A stretch of DNA of 64,000 nt from the NCBI GenBank assembly GCA_017501255.1, contig JAFVXE010000028.1, positions 1-64,000 on the forward strand, written 5' to 3'. A program made the translations under genes and the position numbers. The notes beneath the pieces were generated by a model. The model was given only the letters and a program-made list of their open reading frames with translations, was not told the DNA's origin and made no database searches. This document shows positions 17,820-26,067 of the stretch, one piece after another. How positions within the stretch are numbered: position 1 is the first letter of the stretch; each line of letters starts with the position of its first letter. Source of the stretch: Clostridia bacterium (GTDB lineage: Bacteria > Bacillota > Clostridia > Christensenellales > Aristaeellaceae).

Positions 17820-19418
17820 TCAGCGCATGAACTTGGCAGCAGCCTTTTCCGCTTCCAGACCAGCCACGAACAGCTTGGCATAGGCGTCAAAGCCCTCGGC
17901 ATCAGCGGCGTCCGGCTCAGCCTTGAAGCCCTTGTTTTCGCCAAAGACCTTGTCGTTCAGATAGGCATCCAGCGTCTCGCCATCCTTGCGGTTGACACGG
18001 TAGGCAGCCAGCAGCGCCATGCCCCAGGGGCCGCCCTCACCGGCCGTTTCCATCACGGATACGGGAGTGCCCAGCGCAGCAGCCATCAGATTCTGGCCCA
18101 CGCCGGGGGTCTTGAAGAAGCCGCCATGACCCAGCAGGGAGTCAATCTGCACCTTCTCAGCGGTGAGAATATCCATGCCCAGCTTCAGGGACACGATAGC
18201 GCCGAACACCAGAGAACGGGCGAAATTGGCGAAAGTCAACTTGGAATCAGGCATACGCACCATCATGGGACGGCCTTCCTCCAGACCGGTGACAGGCTCG
18301 CCGGAGAAGTAGTTGTAGTTGATCACGCCGTCGCAATCCTTGTCCCCTTCCATGGCGGCGTTGAACAGGGTCACATACACATCACCCATGCTCACTTCCT
18401 TGCCAGCGGCAGCGGCAAAGCCGTGGAGCATACCAGCCCAGGCGTTGATATCGCTGGTGCAGTTGTTGCAGTGCACCATGGCCACGGGCTTGCCGGTGGG
18501 GGTGGTGACCATATCGATTTCGGGATAGACCTTGCTCAGGCTCTTTTCCAGAACGATCATGGCGAAAACGGAAGTACCGGCAGAAACATTACCGGTGCGC
18601 ACAGCCACGCTGTTGGTGGCCACCATGCCAGTACCGGCATCGCCTTCCGGCGGGCAGACCAGAGCGCCGGCCTGCAGTGTGCCGGTGGGATCCAACAGCT
18701 TTGCGCCCTTTTCGGTAAGGGTACCGGCATCCTCGCCGGCATCCAGCACGCCGGGCAGAATGTCTTCCAGCTTCCAGGCAATACCCTTGGCGGCCAGACG
18801 CTCATTGTAAGCAGCCATCATCCTGGCATCAAACTTGCCGGTTTCGTCGCTGATGGGGAACATACCGGAGGCTTCGCCCACGCCCAGCACCTTCTGGCCG
18901 GTGAGCTGCCAGTGGATGTAACCAGCCAGCGTGGTCAGGTGAGCAATCTGGGACACATGGGCTTCGCCATTGAGGATGGCCTGATCCAGATGAGCGATGC
19001 TCCAGCGCTGGGGAATGTTGAAGCCGAACAGCTCGGTCAGTTCAGCGGCGGCCTGCTCAGTCATGGTGTTGCGCCAGGTGCGGAACTCGGCCAGCTGCTG
19101 ATCATCCTTGCCAAAGGGCAGGTAACCGTGCATCATGGCGGAAACGCCGATACCGCTGAGCTTGGTCAGGGTAACACCGTACTTTTCCTTTACATCGGCG
19201 GCCAGCTTGGCATAGGCATCCTGTACGCCAGTCCATACATCCTCCAGATGATAGGTCCAAACGCCATTTTCCAGGCGGTTTTCCCAGCCATGATCGCCCA
19301 TGGCGATGGGGCTGTGATCCTCGCCGATGAGGACGGCCTTGATGCGGGTGGAGCCCAGCTCCATACCCAGCACAGCCTTGCCTTCGCTGATAAGGGTTGC
19401 CAGTGTAAGCTTATCCAT
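17820..19418 (-). CDS. FGGY-family carbohydrate kinase, likely ribulokinase role
   Basis: 532-aa sugar kinase of the FGGY family. N-terminal phosphate loop [14 protein letters not shown], substrate-domain ATP motif [11 protein letters not shown], and C-terminal [19 protein letters not shown]. It belongs to a divergent clostridial branch rather than classical AraB. Position directly upstream of araD in one operon argues that it phosphorylates L-ribulose, but xylulose or another pentulose is possible. Start at 19418 is set by AAAGGAG and by the usual [16 protein letters not shown] opening. Confidence 0.87.
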   Translation of the reverse strand: MDKLTLATLISEGKAVLGMELGSTRIKAVLIGEDHSPIAMGDHGWENRLENGVWTYHLEDVWTGVQDAYAKLAADVKEKYGVTLTKLSGIGVSAMMHGYLPFGKDDQQLAEFRTWRNTMTEQAAAELTELFGFNIPQRWSIAHLDQAILNGEAHVSQIAHLTTLAGYIHWQLTGQKVLGVGEASGMFPISDETGKFDARMMAAYNERLAAKGIAWKLEDILPGVLDAGEDAGTLTEKGAKLLDPTGTLQAGALVCPPEGDAGTGMVATNSVAVRTGNVSAGTSVFAMIVLEKSLSKVYPEIDMVTTPTGKPVAMVHCNNCTSDINAWAGMLHGFAAAAGKEVSMGDVYVTLFNAAMEGDKDCDGVINYNYFSGEPVTGLEEGRPMMVRMPDSKLTFANFARSLVFGAIVSLKLGMDILTAEKVQIDSLLGHGGFFKTPGVGQNLMAAALGTPVSVMETAGEGGPWGMALLAAYRVNRKDGETLDAYLNDKVFGENKGFKAEPDAADAEGFDAYAKLFVAGLEAEKAAAKFMR

Positions 19419-19515
19419 TGATGAAAAACTCCTTTCGGTGATGAATGCCAAGAAAGCGGGAATGCCAGTAATGCTGCCAAAGGATGAATACCGCACATTT
19501 CCCCTATTTTGTTCC

Positions 19516-19544
19516 ATTGTAACATAGGAAAACATCCTTTTCAA
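19516..19544 (-). promoter_or_regulatory. sigma-A promoter of the kinase-araD operon
   Basis: Minus strand TTGAAA (19539-19544), 17-base spacer, TACAAT (19516-19521) with extended TGT. The spacer holds a short palindrome AGGA-tgttt-TCCT, a weak operator candidate. Confidence 0.75.
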
Positions 19545-19545
19545 T

Positions 19546-19580
19546 GCAAAAAGCCCCGGATGAAGAAATTCATCCGGGAC
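19546..19580 (-). terminator. intrinsic terminator of the rpsF-ssb-rpsR operon
   Basis: On the minus strand CCCGGATGAA-TTTC-TTCATCCGGG followed by GCTTTTTGC. It sits 18 bases after the rpsR stop and directly upstream of the kinase-araD promoter. Confidence 0.85.
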
Positions 19581-19597
19581 GATTTGTCAAACTTGGC

Positions 19598-19855
19598 TTA
19601 CTCTACGGAGTAGGGCATCAAGGCGATGGCACGGGCGCGCTTGATGGCTTCGGAGAGCTGGCGCTGATGCTTGGCGCAGTTGCCGCTCATACGGCGGGGC
19701 ATGATCTTGCCGCGCTCGTTCACAAAACGGCGCAGACGATTCACGTCCTTATAATCGATGTACTCGATCTTGTCCACGCAGAAGCTGCAAACCTTACGAC
19801 GGGGCTTGCGGCCACGGGGACGAGCCGGTCTTCTTTCGCCACGATCTTCAGACAT
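19598..19855 (-). CDS. rpsR: 30S ribosomal protein S18
   Basis: 85-aa S18. Binds 16S rRNA with S6 on the platform. Core blocks [10 protein letters not shown] and [25 protein letters not shown] are complete; the Cys residues mark the zinc-binding C+ form. The basic N-terminus ([14 protein letters not shown]) is long. CGAAGGAGG precedes ATG 19855; the longer frame to 19888 has no support. Last gene of rpsF-ssb-rpsR. Confidence 0.97.
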   Translation of the reverse strand: MSEDRGERRPARPRGRKPRRKVCSFCVDKIEYIDYKDVNRLRRFVNERGKIMPRRMSGNCAKHQRQLSEAIKRARAIALMPYSVE

Positions 19856-19906
19856 GGTCTGTACCTCCTTCGGCTTATTTCTGGTCAACGGCTGAAGCCG
19901 TTATGA

Positions 19907-20332
19907 TTAAAAGGGAAGATCCTCATCATCCACTTCCTGGAAGCCGGTATCCATCACAGGTGCGGCCTTGGGAGCGGCTGCGGCAGGAGCGGCGGTGTAA
20001 CCCGCATCATCCTGACGGGAAGAGAGGAACTCAACATCTTCTGCCATCACATCCAGGCTGGCACGGGTGGTACCGTCGTTGCCCTGATAGGTGTTGACGG
20101 ACACACGGCCGATTACGCATACCTTGCGGCCCTTGGCCAGATAGCGCTGGCAGTTTTCGCCCAGCTGATTCCAAGCGGAAATCCGGAAGAAGTCAGCATC
20201 GGGCTGATTGCTGTTCTGAGAGGAACGACGGCGATTCACCGCAACGGTAAAGGAGCAGACGGTGCTGCCGGTTGCCGTGGTGCGGGATTCGGGGTCGCGG
20301 GTCAGGTTGCCGATGATGGTCAATTTATTCAT
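19907..20332 (-). CDS. ssb: single-stranded DNA-binding protein
   Basis: 141-aa SSB with an N-terminal OB fold (MNKLTIIGNLTRDPESR, RISAWNQLGENCQRYLAKG, VIGRV) and a flexible Ala/Pro linker ending in the acidic tip DDEDLPF that recruits repair and replication partners. Middle gene of the conserved rpsF-ssb-rpsR operon, so expressed with ribosomal proteins. Confidence 0.97.
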   Translation of the reverse strand: MNKLTIIGNLTRDPESRTTATGSTVCSFTVAVNRRRSSQNSNQPDADFFRISAWNQLGENCQRYLAKGRKVCVIGRVSVNTYQGNDGTTRASLDVMAEDVEFLSSRQDDAGYTAAPAAAAPKAAPVMDTGFQEVDDEDLPF

Positions 20333-20353
20333 TGCTCAACACCGTTCCTTTCC

Positions 20354-20755
20354 TTACTCAGCGGGAGTTTCGGCGACTTCCTCGGCGGGAGCCTCAGTCA
20401 CCTCGGCCTCAGCCACGGGAGCCGCGGGAGCGACGCGCACGGGACGGGGCTTGACGCTGTGCTTCTTCTCTTCCAGCTTGATGGTCAGATAGCGCATGAT
20501 GTTCTCGTTGATTTCCAGGTTGCGCTCGATCTCACGGGGAAGATCGCTGGGAGCCTTCATCGTAACCAGAACGTAGTAGCCTTCGGTCTTGTCGTTGATG
20601 GCGTAAGCCAGACGACGCTTGCCCCAAGTCTCGTCTACCTTCTCGATTTCACCGCCGTTAGCCTTGATGAGCTCGGAGAACTTTTCGATCAGTTCCTTGC
20701 GAGCATTCTCTTCTACTGCGGTGTCGATGATGTAGGTCAGTTCGTACCTATTCAT
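20354..20755 (-). CDS. rpsF: 30S ribosomal protein S6
   Basis: 133-aa S6. The ferredoxin-like core opens MNRYELTYIIDTAVEEN and includes KVDETWGKRRLAYAINDKTEGYYVL (about 40-64). An Ala/Pro/Glu-rich C-terminal tail of some 35 residues (VAEAEVTEAPAEEVAETPAE) exceeds the usual short end. It resembles the low-complexity tail style on trigger factor in this genome, though acidic here. AAGAGGAGGTGAAAGG precedes the ATG. Confidence 0.96.
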   Translation of the reverse strand: MNRYELTYIIDTAVEENARKELIEKFSELIKANGGEIEKVDETWGKRRLAYAINDKTEGYYVLVTMKAPSDLPREIERNLEINENIMRYLTIKLEEKKHSVKPRPVRVAPAAPVAEAEVTEAPAEEVAETPAE

Positions 20756-20782
20756 TACCTTTCACCTCCTCTTGGACTTATG

Positions 20783-20805
20783 GCGCCGATGCGCTTGACC
20801 GGCGC
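20783..20805 (-). promoter_or_regulatory. candidate S6:S18 autoregulatory hairpin in the rpsF leader
   Basis: Minus strand GCGCCG-N11-CGGCGC lies 28 bases upstream of rpsF. In many bacteria an S6:S18 complex binds a CCG-containing hairpin in this leader to repress translation. Stem and a CCG are present; a full match to the known motif was not established. Confidence 0.45.
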
Positions 20806-20824
20806 AAGGATGTGCCAATTAAGT

Positions 20825-20852
20825 ATTATAGCAAAGGATTGAAAAAGTGCAA
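20825..20852 (-). promoter_or_regulatory. sigma-A promoter of rpsF-ssb-rpsR
   Basis: Minus strand TTGCAC (20847-20852), 16-base spacer, TATAAT (20825-20830) with extended TGC. Confidence 0.75.
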
Positions 20853-21013
20853 GGGGTTTTTACAAATTTCAGGGAGAAATTTTGTGGTTTGTGGGATACG
20901 CTTTTTGATGGTTTTCTGACGTATTTTGAGCCGATTTTTCTTGACTATATATATAATTGACTTATCCACTTTGGGATAGCATCATTTGAAAAAATGATAG
21001 AGGTGAAGATTCA

Positions 21014-21220
21014 ATGAAACGGATTTCTTCTGTACTGCTTGTGTTGATGTTGATTATTGAACTACTGGTACCGTCCTTTGCGCTGGCCTATTCCAACAAA
21101 TCCCCCTTCCAGGGGTGGGTTTTTTCAGCACCACGCCATCAGCCCTTCCATATGGCATTCTGCATCCAACACAACGAATGCGAATACTGCCATGAAACAA
21201 AAGGGCTTGGGGTGATCTGA
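21014..21220 (+). CDS. small secreted peptide, uncertain
   Basis: 68-aa frame with a good signal peptide (MKRISSVLLVLMLIIELLVP, cleavage near FALA) preceded by GAGGTGAAG. The 43-residue remainder has three Cys in CIQHNECEYCHE and no recognised family. A terminator-like stretch CCCCCTTCCAGGGG-TGGG-TTTTTT falls inside the frame just after the signal peptide, so this may be the stump of a decayed exported gene. A real terminator follows at 21252. Confidence 0.35.
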   Translation: MKRISSVLLVLMLIIELLVPSFALAYSNKSPFQGWVFSAPRHQPFHMAFCIQHNECEYCHETKGLGVI

Positions 21221-21251
21221 CCCTGAATCAACCGAATCCTGTTCCGCATAG

Positions 21252-21288
21252 CCGGAGACGTTGTTTTTCGCAGCGTTTCCGGTCTTTT
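21252..21288 (+). terminator. intrinsic terminator after the small peptide
   Basis: CCGGAGACG (21252-21260) pairs with CGTTTCCGG (21274-21282, one G-U), followed by TCTTTTTC. Confidence 0.7.
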
Positions 21289-21321
21289 TCATACGGTGTC
21301 GTTCCGTCTTTTCCCCGTATA

Positions 21322-21350
21322 TTGACACAACCTCTCCAAATTGCTATACT
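21322..21350 (+). promoter_or_regulatory. sigma-A promoter of the sugar transferase operon
   Basis: TTGACA (21322-21327), 17-base spacer, TATACT (21345-21350) with extended TGC. Confidence 0.8.
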
Positions 21351-21436
21351 TTCTATGTATATTGTGACTTTTTGTGCCTTTTGGGCGAACAGCTGCGCTT
21401 GTTGCATTCCCAAGCGCCAGTTTGGAGGGCTTTTTC

Positions 21437-22906
21437 ATGAATAACCGGCAGCGCAGGCTGACTCATCTGATCAAGTACGGCCTGCAGATCGTTCTATACA
21501 TTCTGATGTTTCTTTGCTTCTTCGGCCTGCAGGCGGTATCCAACCCCCAGCTGCTGAATCTGAGCCGTACTGCCGTTACCACTATGACGGCGTTTCTGCT
21601 CAGTGCAATGATCCTGTCAGTGGTATATGGCGGATTTGATATCGGCATCCGGAAGAAACGGTCTGTGCTGTCCAGTATGTGCCTGACCTTCTTCATTACC
21701 GATATTATCACCTATCTGTTTTTGCAGATCATGAACGTGAACCCCCAGAACCCGGAGGCCAATAAGCGCCTGATTCTTCTGGGAGAAGACCTGCTGCTGC
21801 TGGTGATGGCCATCGTACTGCAAATGGCGCTGATCTACCTGCTGGTCTCCATCGGGCATAAACTGTATTACCGCCTGAATCCCCCCAAGCGCAGCCTGAT
21901 CATCACCTCCTCGCAGGAGATGGCCAATCAGGTGGCCAGCAAGCTGGAAATCCATAAGAAGCGTTATCGCCTGTGTGAGTGCGTCCATTACCAGTGCCCC
22001 GATGTGCGGGAATCCATTCTGGCCCATGATGTGGTTTTCATGGCCGGTGTGCCGGATACGGAAGAAGGTCAGCTGGAAGCCTTCTGTTTCCAGAACAACA
22101 AGAGCATCTACCTGATGGCCGAGTTGGAGGATGTGATCATCTCCAATGCTCACACTATGGTACTGGATGATATGCCTTTTCTGCATATCCGGCGGGTTGA
22201 GCCTACGCCCTTCCAGTTAATTGTCAAGCGTATCATGGATGTGTGTATCAGTCTGGTGGGTCTGATCATTGCCAGCCCAATCATGCTGATTGCTGCCCTC
22301 GCCATCCATCTGGGGGACAACGGCCCTGTGTTTTTCCGCCAGCAGCGTGCCACCATCAACGGCAATATCTTCACCATTCTGAAATTCCGTACCATGTCCG
22401 TAGCTGCCTCCAGCGAAACCCAACAACATTCCGCCACCAAGGATGATGCCCGCATTACCCCTGTGGGCAGTATTCTGCGGAAAACCCGTGTGGACGAATT
22501 GCCTCAGCTGTGGAATGTGCTCAAGGGCGAAATGAGCATTGTGGGCCCCCGCCCGGAGATGCTGGAAAATGTGACCAGATACACCCAGGAAGTGCCGGAA
22601 TTCCAATACCGCCAGCAAATGAAAGCCGGTATGACGGGTCTGGCGCAGATCGAGGGCAAGTACAACACCTCTCCCCAGGACAAGGCTATGCTGGATCTGA
22701 TCTACATCGAGCAGTTCTCCCTCGCTCAGGATCTGAAACTGATCCTGCGTACCCTGACGCTGATCTTCCGCAAGGACAGCACCGAGGGCTTTGGCGATAA
22801 AGCCGTTCAGTGTCCTAAAATGCGGGTCACTCCCCTCCTTTCTCCTGTGGAGGATTCCCCCTCCAACAGCGACGCACCTGAACAGGTGTATCCCACCGCT
22901 CTGTAA
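21437..22906 (+). CDS. polyprenyl-phosphate sugar phosphotransferase (polysaccharide initiation)
   Basis: 489-aa WbaP/CpsE-type enzyme that moves a hexose-1-phosphate onto undecaprenyl phosphate to start a surface polysaccharide. Four hydrophobic segments in the first 150 residues, a soluble middle domain, one more membrane hairpin (KRIMDVCISLVGLIIASPIM), then the catalytic sugar-transferase domain: GPVFFRQQRATINGNIFTIL, KFRTM, DELPQLWNVLKGEMSIVGPR. TTGGAGG precedes ATG 21437. It begins an operon with a nucleotidyltransferase and galE. The sugar is not readable. Confidence 0.93.
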   Translation: MNNRQRRLTHLIKYGLQIVLYILMFLCFFGLQAVSNPQLLNLSRTAVTTMTAFLLSAMILSVVYGGFDIGIRKKRSVLSSMCLTFFITDIITYLFLQIMNVNPQNPEANKRLILLGEDLLLLVMAIVLQMALIYLLVSIGHKLYYRLNPPKRSLIITSSQEMANQVASKLEIHKKRYRLCECVHYQCPDVRESILAHDVVFMAGVPDTEEGQLEAFCFQNNKSIYLMAELEDVIISNAHTMVLDDMPFLHIRRVEPTPFQLIVKRIMDVCISLVGLIIASPIMLIAALAIHLGDNGPVFFRQQRATINGNIFTILKFRTMSVAASSETQQHSATKDDARITPVGSILRKTRVDELPQLWNVLKGEMSIVGPRPEMLENVTRYTQEVPEFQYRQQMKAGMTGLAQIEGKYNTSPQDKAMLDLIYIEQFSLAQDLKLILRTLTLIFRKDSTEGFGDKAVQCPKMRVTPLLSPVEDSPSNSDAPEQVYPTAL

Positions 22907-22968
22907 CCCTTTCTCCGCTGGTGCGGAGATCATCATATGTGATTTCTTTATGGAAAGGATGTGCCATT

Positions 22969-23874
22969 ATGGATAAGACTCTCGTGATCATGGCAGCCGG
23001 TATGGGTTCCCGCTATGGCGGCGACAAGCAGATTGACGGCATGGGCCCCAACAATGAGGTGCTGATGCTGTATTCCATCTATGATGCCATCAATGCTGGT
23101 TTCACCAAGGTCGTGTTTATCATCAAGCACGCTTTTGAAGAGCGTTTCCGCAAGCTGGTAGGCGATGTGGTGAAGGAGAAAATCCAGGTGGAATATGCTT
23201 TCCAGGAGCTGGACGATCTGCCTGCCGGACTGACCGTACCCGCTGAGCGGGTCAAGCCCCTGGGCACGGTTCAGGCCATTCTCAGCGCCAAAAATGTAGT
23301 CCATGAGCCCTTTGCCGTCATCAATGCCGACGACTACTACGGCGTGCCTGCTTTCAAGACCATGGCGGATCATCTGGAAAAGCTGGCTCCCGAACATCAG
23401 GGCTGCATGGTGGGCTACTATCTGAAAAACACCGTCAGCGAGCACGGTCACGTGACCCGCGGCGTGTGCGGCGTGGATGCCAATGGATGTCTGGAATCCG
23501 TCACCGAAACCTACAAGATTCAGCCCTTCCCCGATGGCACCATCCGTGATACCGAAAAGGATCCCGCTGGTGTGGTTCTGGATCCCGAGTGCCTGGTGAG
23601 CATGAATTTCTTCGGCTTTACCCCCTGGCTGTTTGAGAAGGCCGAGGAGAAGTTCATCGACTTTATGAAGGGTCTGGCACCTGACGAACTGAAGGCTGAG
23701 TATGTGCTGCCCGTGCTGGTGGATCAGCTGATGAAGGAAGGCCAGCTGAAGGTGGATATGCTGTCTACCGATGCGGTCTGGTTCGGCGTCACCTATCAGG
23801 AGGATAAGCCCTATGTGCAGGCTGAACTGAAGAAAATGCACGAAAACGGCACCTATCCTGAAAAGCTGTTCTGA
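22969..23874 (+). CDS. NDP-sugar nucleotidyltransferase (UTP-glucose-1-phosphate type)
   Basis: 301-aa GT-A-fold nucleotidyltransferase. The activating loop is MAAGMGSRYGGDKQ, and the metal/nucleotide block is VINADDYYG. It resembles clostridial proteins placed with sugar-1-phosphate uridylyltransferases, and would supply UDP-glucose to GalE next door. It differs from classical GalU in length and motif spacing, so the exact sugar is inferred. GGAAAGGA precedes ATG 22969; 27 bases before galE. Confidence 0.85.
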   Translation: MDKTLVIMAAGMGSRYGGDKQIDGMGPNNEVLMLYSIYDAINAGFTKVVFIIKHAFEERFRKLVGDVVKEKIQVEYAFQELDDLPAGLTVPAERVKPLGTVQAILSAKNVVHEPFAVINADDYYGVPAFKTMADHLEKLAPEHQGCMVGYYLKNTVSEHGHVTRGVCGVDANGCLESVTETYKIQPFPDGTIRDTEKDPAGVVLDPECLVSMNFFGFTPWLFEKAEEKFIDFMKGLAPDELKAEYVLPVLVDQLMKEGQLKVDMLSTDAVWFGVTYQEDKPYVQAELKKMHENGTYPEKLF

Positions 23875-23901
23875 TTCATTCAAACTGGGAGGTCATGATT
23901 C

Positions 23902-24918
23902 ATGAAAATCCTGCTTTCCGGCGGCGCTGGCTTTATCGGCTCCCACACCTATGTGGAGCTGATCAATGCAGGCCATGAAGCCGTCATCGTGGATAATCTG
24001 TACAATGCCAGCGAAAAGGTGCTGGATCGTCTGGCGGAGATCACCGGCAAGCCCGTCACCTTCTGCAATGCGGATGTGGCTGACAAGGCGGCCCTTTCTG
24101 CCATCTTTGCCCAACATTCCTTTAACGCTGTCATCCATTTTGCCGGTTACAAGGCTGTGGGTGAAAGCGTTGCCAAGCCGCTGGAATACTACCGCAACAA
24201 TCTGGATACCACCCTTACCCTGTGCGAATGTATGCGGGAAGCCGGTGTGAAGCGCATTGTGTTCTCTTCCTCCGCCACGGTATACGGCGAGCTGGATACC
24301 ATGCCTCTGGAGGAGACCATGAAGTCCGCTGGCTGCACCAACCCCTATGGCTGGACCAAATACATGAATGAGCGCATCCTGCTGGATGCTGCTGCCGCCA
24401 TGCCTGACTGGTCCGTGGCGCTGCTGCGCTACTTCAACCCCATCGGCGCCCACGAAAGCGGCCGGATTGGCGAAGATCCCGTTGGTATTCCCAATAATCT
24501 GATGCCCTACATCACGCAGGTGGCCTCCGGCAAGCGGGATCATCTGAACGTGTTCGGCGACGATTACGATACCCACGACGGCACCGGCGTGCGTGACTAC
24601 ATCCACGTGGTGGATCTGGCCAAGGGCCACGTGGCTGCCTGCGAATATCTGAATGATCATCAGGGTGCGGAGATCATCAATCTGGGTACCGGCACCGGCT
24701 ACAGCGTGCTGGATCTGGTTCACGCCTTCCAGCGGGTCAACAACATGGATCTGCCCTATGTGATCACAGAACGCCGCCCCGGCGATATTGCCACCTGCTA
24801 CGCAGACCCCACCAAAGCCAAAACCCTGCTGGGTTGGCAGGCTGAAAAGACCCTGGACGATATGTGCCGGGACAGCTGGCGTTGGCAGAGCAACAATCCC
24901 AACGGCTACCGGGACTGA
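23902..24918 (+). CDS. galE: UDP-glucose 4-epimerase
   Basis: Extended short-chain dehydrogenase that interconverts UDP-glucose and UDP-galactose. 338 aa. NAD loop GGAGFIGSHTY near the N-terminus, catalytic Ser in FSSSATVYG and the YxxxK pair in NPYGWTKYMNE; C-terminal block RRPGDIATCYADPTKA is typical. GGGAGG precedes the ATG. With the two upstream genes it supplies activated sugar to a surface polysaccharide. Confidence 0.96.
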   Translation: MKILLSGGAGFIGSHTYVELINAGHEAVIVDNLYNASEKVLDRLAEITGKPVTFCNADVADKAALSAIFAQHSFNAVIHFAGYKAVGESVAKPLEYYRNNLDTTLTLCECMREAGVKRIVFSSSATVYGELDTMPLEETMKSAGCTNPYGWTKYMNERILLDAAAAMPDWSVALLRYFNPIGAHESGRIGEDPVGIPNNLMPYITQVASGKRDHLNVFGDDYDTHDGTGVRDYIHVVDLAKGHVAACEYLNDHQGAEIINLGTGTGYSVLDLVHAFQRVNNMDLPYVITERRPGDIATCYADPTKAKTLLGWQAEKTLDDMCRDSWRWQSNNPNGYRD

Positions 24919-24945
24919 TTTTCATTTCCCGAAAGGATGCTGTTT

Positions 24946-25542
24946 ATGAATACGCAAGCATATGAGAATTTCGTATCAATCTTCAAAACCAAACGCCGCA
25001 AGAAGCTGCTGATCGCTGTTGCTGTGGTTGTGCTGGGCTTCCTTCTGGTTGCTACCGTGATTGGTGCTTTTGCTGCCATTGGCGCAGTCATCTACCTGAT
25101 GGTGGAATTGGTTCGCGGCTCCGTATACAGCAGCCACACCAAAAAGTCCCTCAAAGCCCTGCACAAGGATGGCCAGTATGAAGCGGCCATGAATGGTCTG
25201 GCACAGGCCAAAACCTGCCAGTTGGATGAGTTGACCTATGCCTGGACAGAGGATTTCCTCTACCTGCCCTATGGTGCCATTTATCCCATGAAGAAGGTGG
25301 CATGGATCTATCCCTATTGCCATACACAGGTGCATTATCTGGTCATCCGGATTAAGACCAGTGCTTGCAAGCTGTTCCTAACTGATGGTTCTCAAAGCCT
25401 GCTGTACTACGGCAAGGCCAAGGATGAGGAAGCCTTCAAGCGTCTGCTGGTCGGTTTGAAAGAGGCCAATCCTGCACTGTTGCTGGGCTATACCCAGGAA
25501 AATCAACAGCTGTATCAGCAGTTGAAAGCCGGGCAGCAGTAA
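24946..25542 (+). CDS. membrane protein, unknown
   Basis: 198-aa protein with a long hydrophobic helix pair at about residues 20-52 (KKLLIAVAVVVLGFLLVATV and following) and a soluble C-terminal domain with Tyr-rich strands (LYLPYGAIYPMKKVAWIYPY). No family recognised; the soluble part looks like a PH-like fold (inference). ATG 24946 is chosen because GAAAGG is nine bases upstream; ATG 24937 overlaps it. It follows galE by 27 bases. Confidence 0.75.
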   Translation: MNTQAYENFVSIFKTKRRKKLLIAVAVVVLGFLLVATVIGAFAAIGAVIYLMVELVRGSVYSSHTKKSLKALHKDGQYEAAMNGLAQAKTCQLDELTYAWTEDFLYLPYGAIYPMKKVAWIYPYCHTQVHYLVIRIKTSACKLFLTDGSQSLLYYGKAKDEEAFKRLLVGLKEANPALLLGYTQENQQLYQQLKAGQQ

Positions 25543-25577
25543 GCAACCGCATTCTATCCAAAAGGATCTGATTCTCC

Positions 25578-25985
25578 ATGGATGCACTTACCAGCACGGC
25601 CCTTGCAGAGTTGCTGGGCGCTGCCAAGGCTGCAAAGTGGCAGCAGCTGACTGCCTGCATTGAACGCTTCTACGAAATGGATCAGCTTTGGAACAAGGGC
25701 TTCGGACAATGGCTGTATGAGTACAAGTACCGCAGAGGCGGCAAAACCCTCTGCACCTTCTACGCCAAGCAGGATACCGCCACCCTTCTGGTGGTGCTTG
25801 GCAAAGCGGAACGGGAGAAATTTGACCGGCAACGTGAGGATTTTTCCGAATCGCTGCTTCAACTGTACGATGCCACGGAATCCTATCACGATGGAAAATG
25901 GCTGTGGATTCCGCTGGATGAAACCCTTGCAGAGAACGAAGTGCTCGCACTGCTCAAACTGAAAAGAAGACCCAATCGGAAATGA
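25578..25985 (+). CDS. DUF3788-family protein
   Basis: 135-aa soluble protein matching the DUF3788 pattern: a C-terminal half with RRGGKTLCTFYAKQDTATLL, VVLGKAEREKF and YHDGKWLWIPL. The family is widespread in clostridia with a fold like the bacterial DUF1801/YdhG proteins, function unknown. AAAAGGA precedes the ATG. Last gene before the terminator at 26005. Confidence 0.75.
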   Translation: MDALTSTALAELLGAAKAAKWQQLTACIERFYEMDQLWNKGFGQWLYEYKYRRGGKTLCTFYAKQDTATLLVVLGKAEREKFDRQREDFSESLLQLYDATESYHDGKWLWIPLDETLAENEVLALLKLKRRPNRK

Positions 25986-26004
25986 TAGGTACGAGTCAAA
26001 CAAT

Positions 26005-26042
26005 AATCCCCATCATACGGCGTTTACCGTATGGTGGGGATT
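26005..26042. terminator. bidirectional terminator between the DUF3788 gene and proS
   Basis: AATCCCCAnCATACGG-cgttta-CCGTATG-TGGGGATT stem between two convergent genes. Flanks are T-rich on both strands. Confidence 0.85.
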
Positions 26043-26067
26043 GTTCGTTGTTCGATTTGTTACAGCC

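Noticed and set aside
20939..20960. TTGACT with TATAAT in TTGACTATATATATAATTGA as a promoter
   Set aside because: The two elements are only a few bases apart, which is too close for sigma-A spacing.
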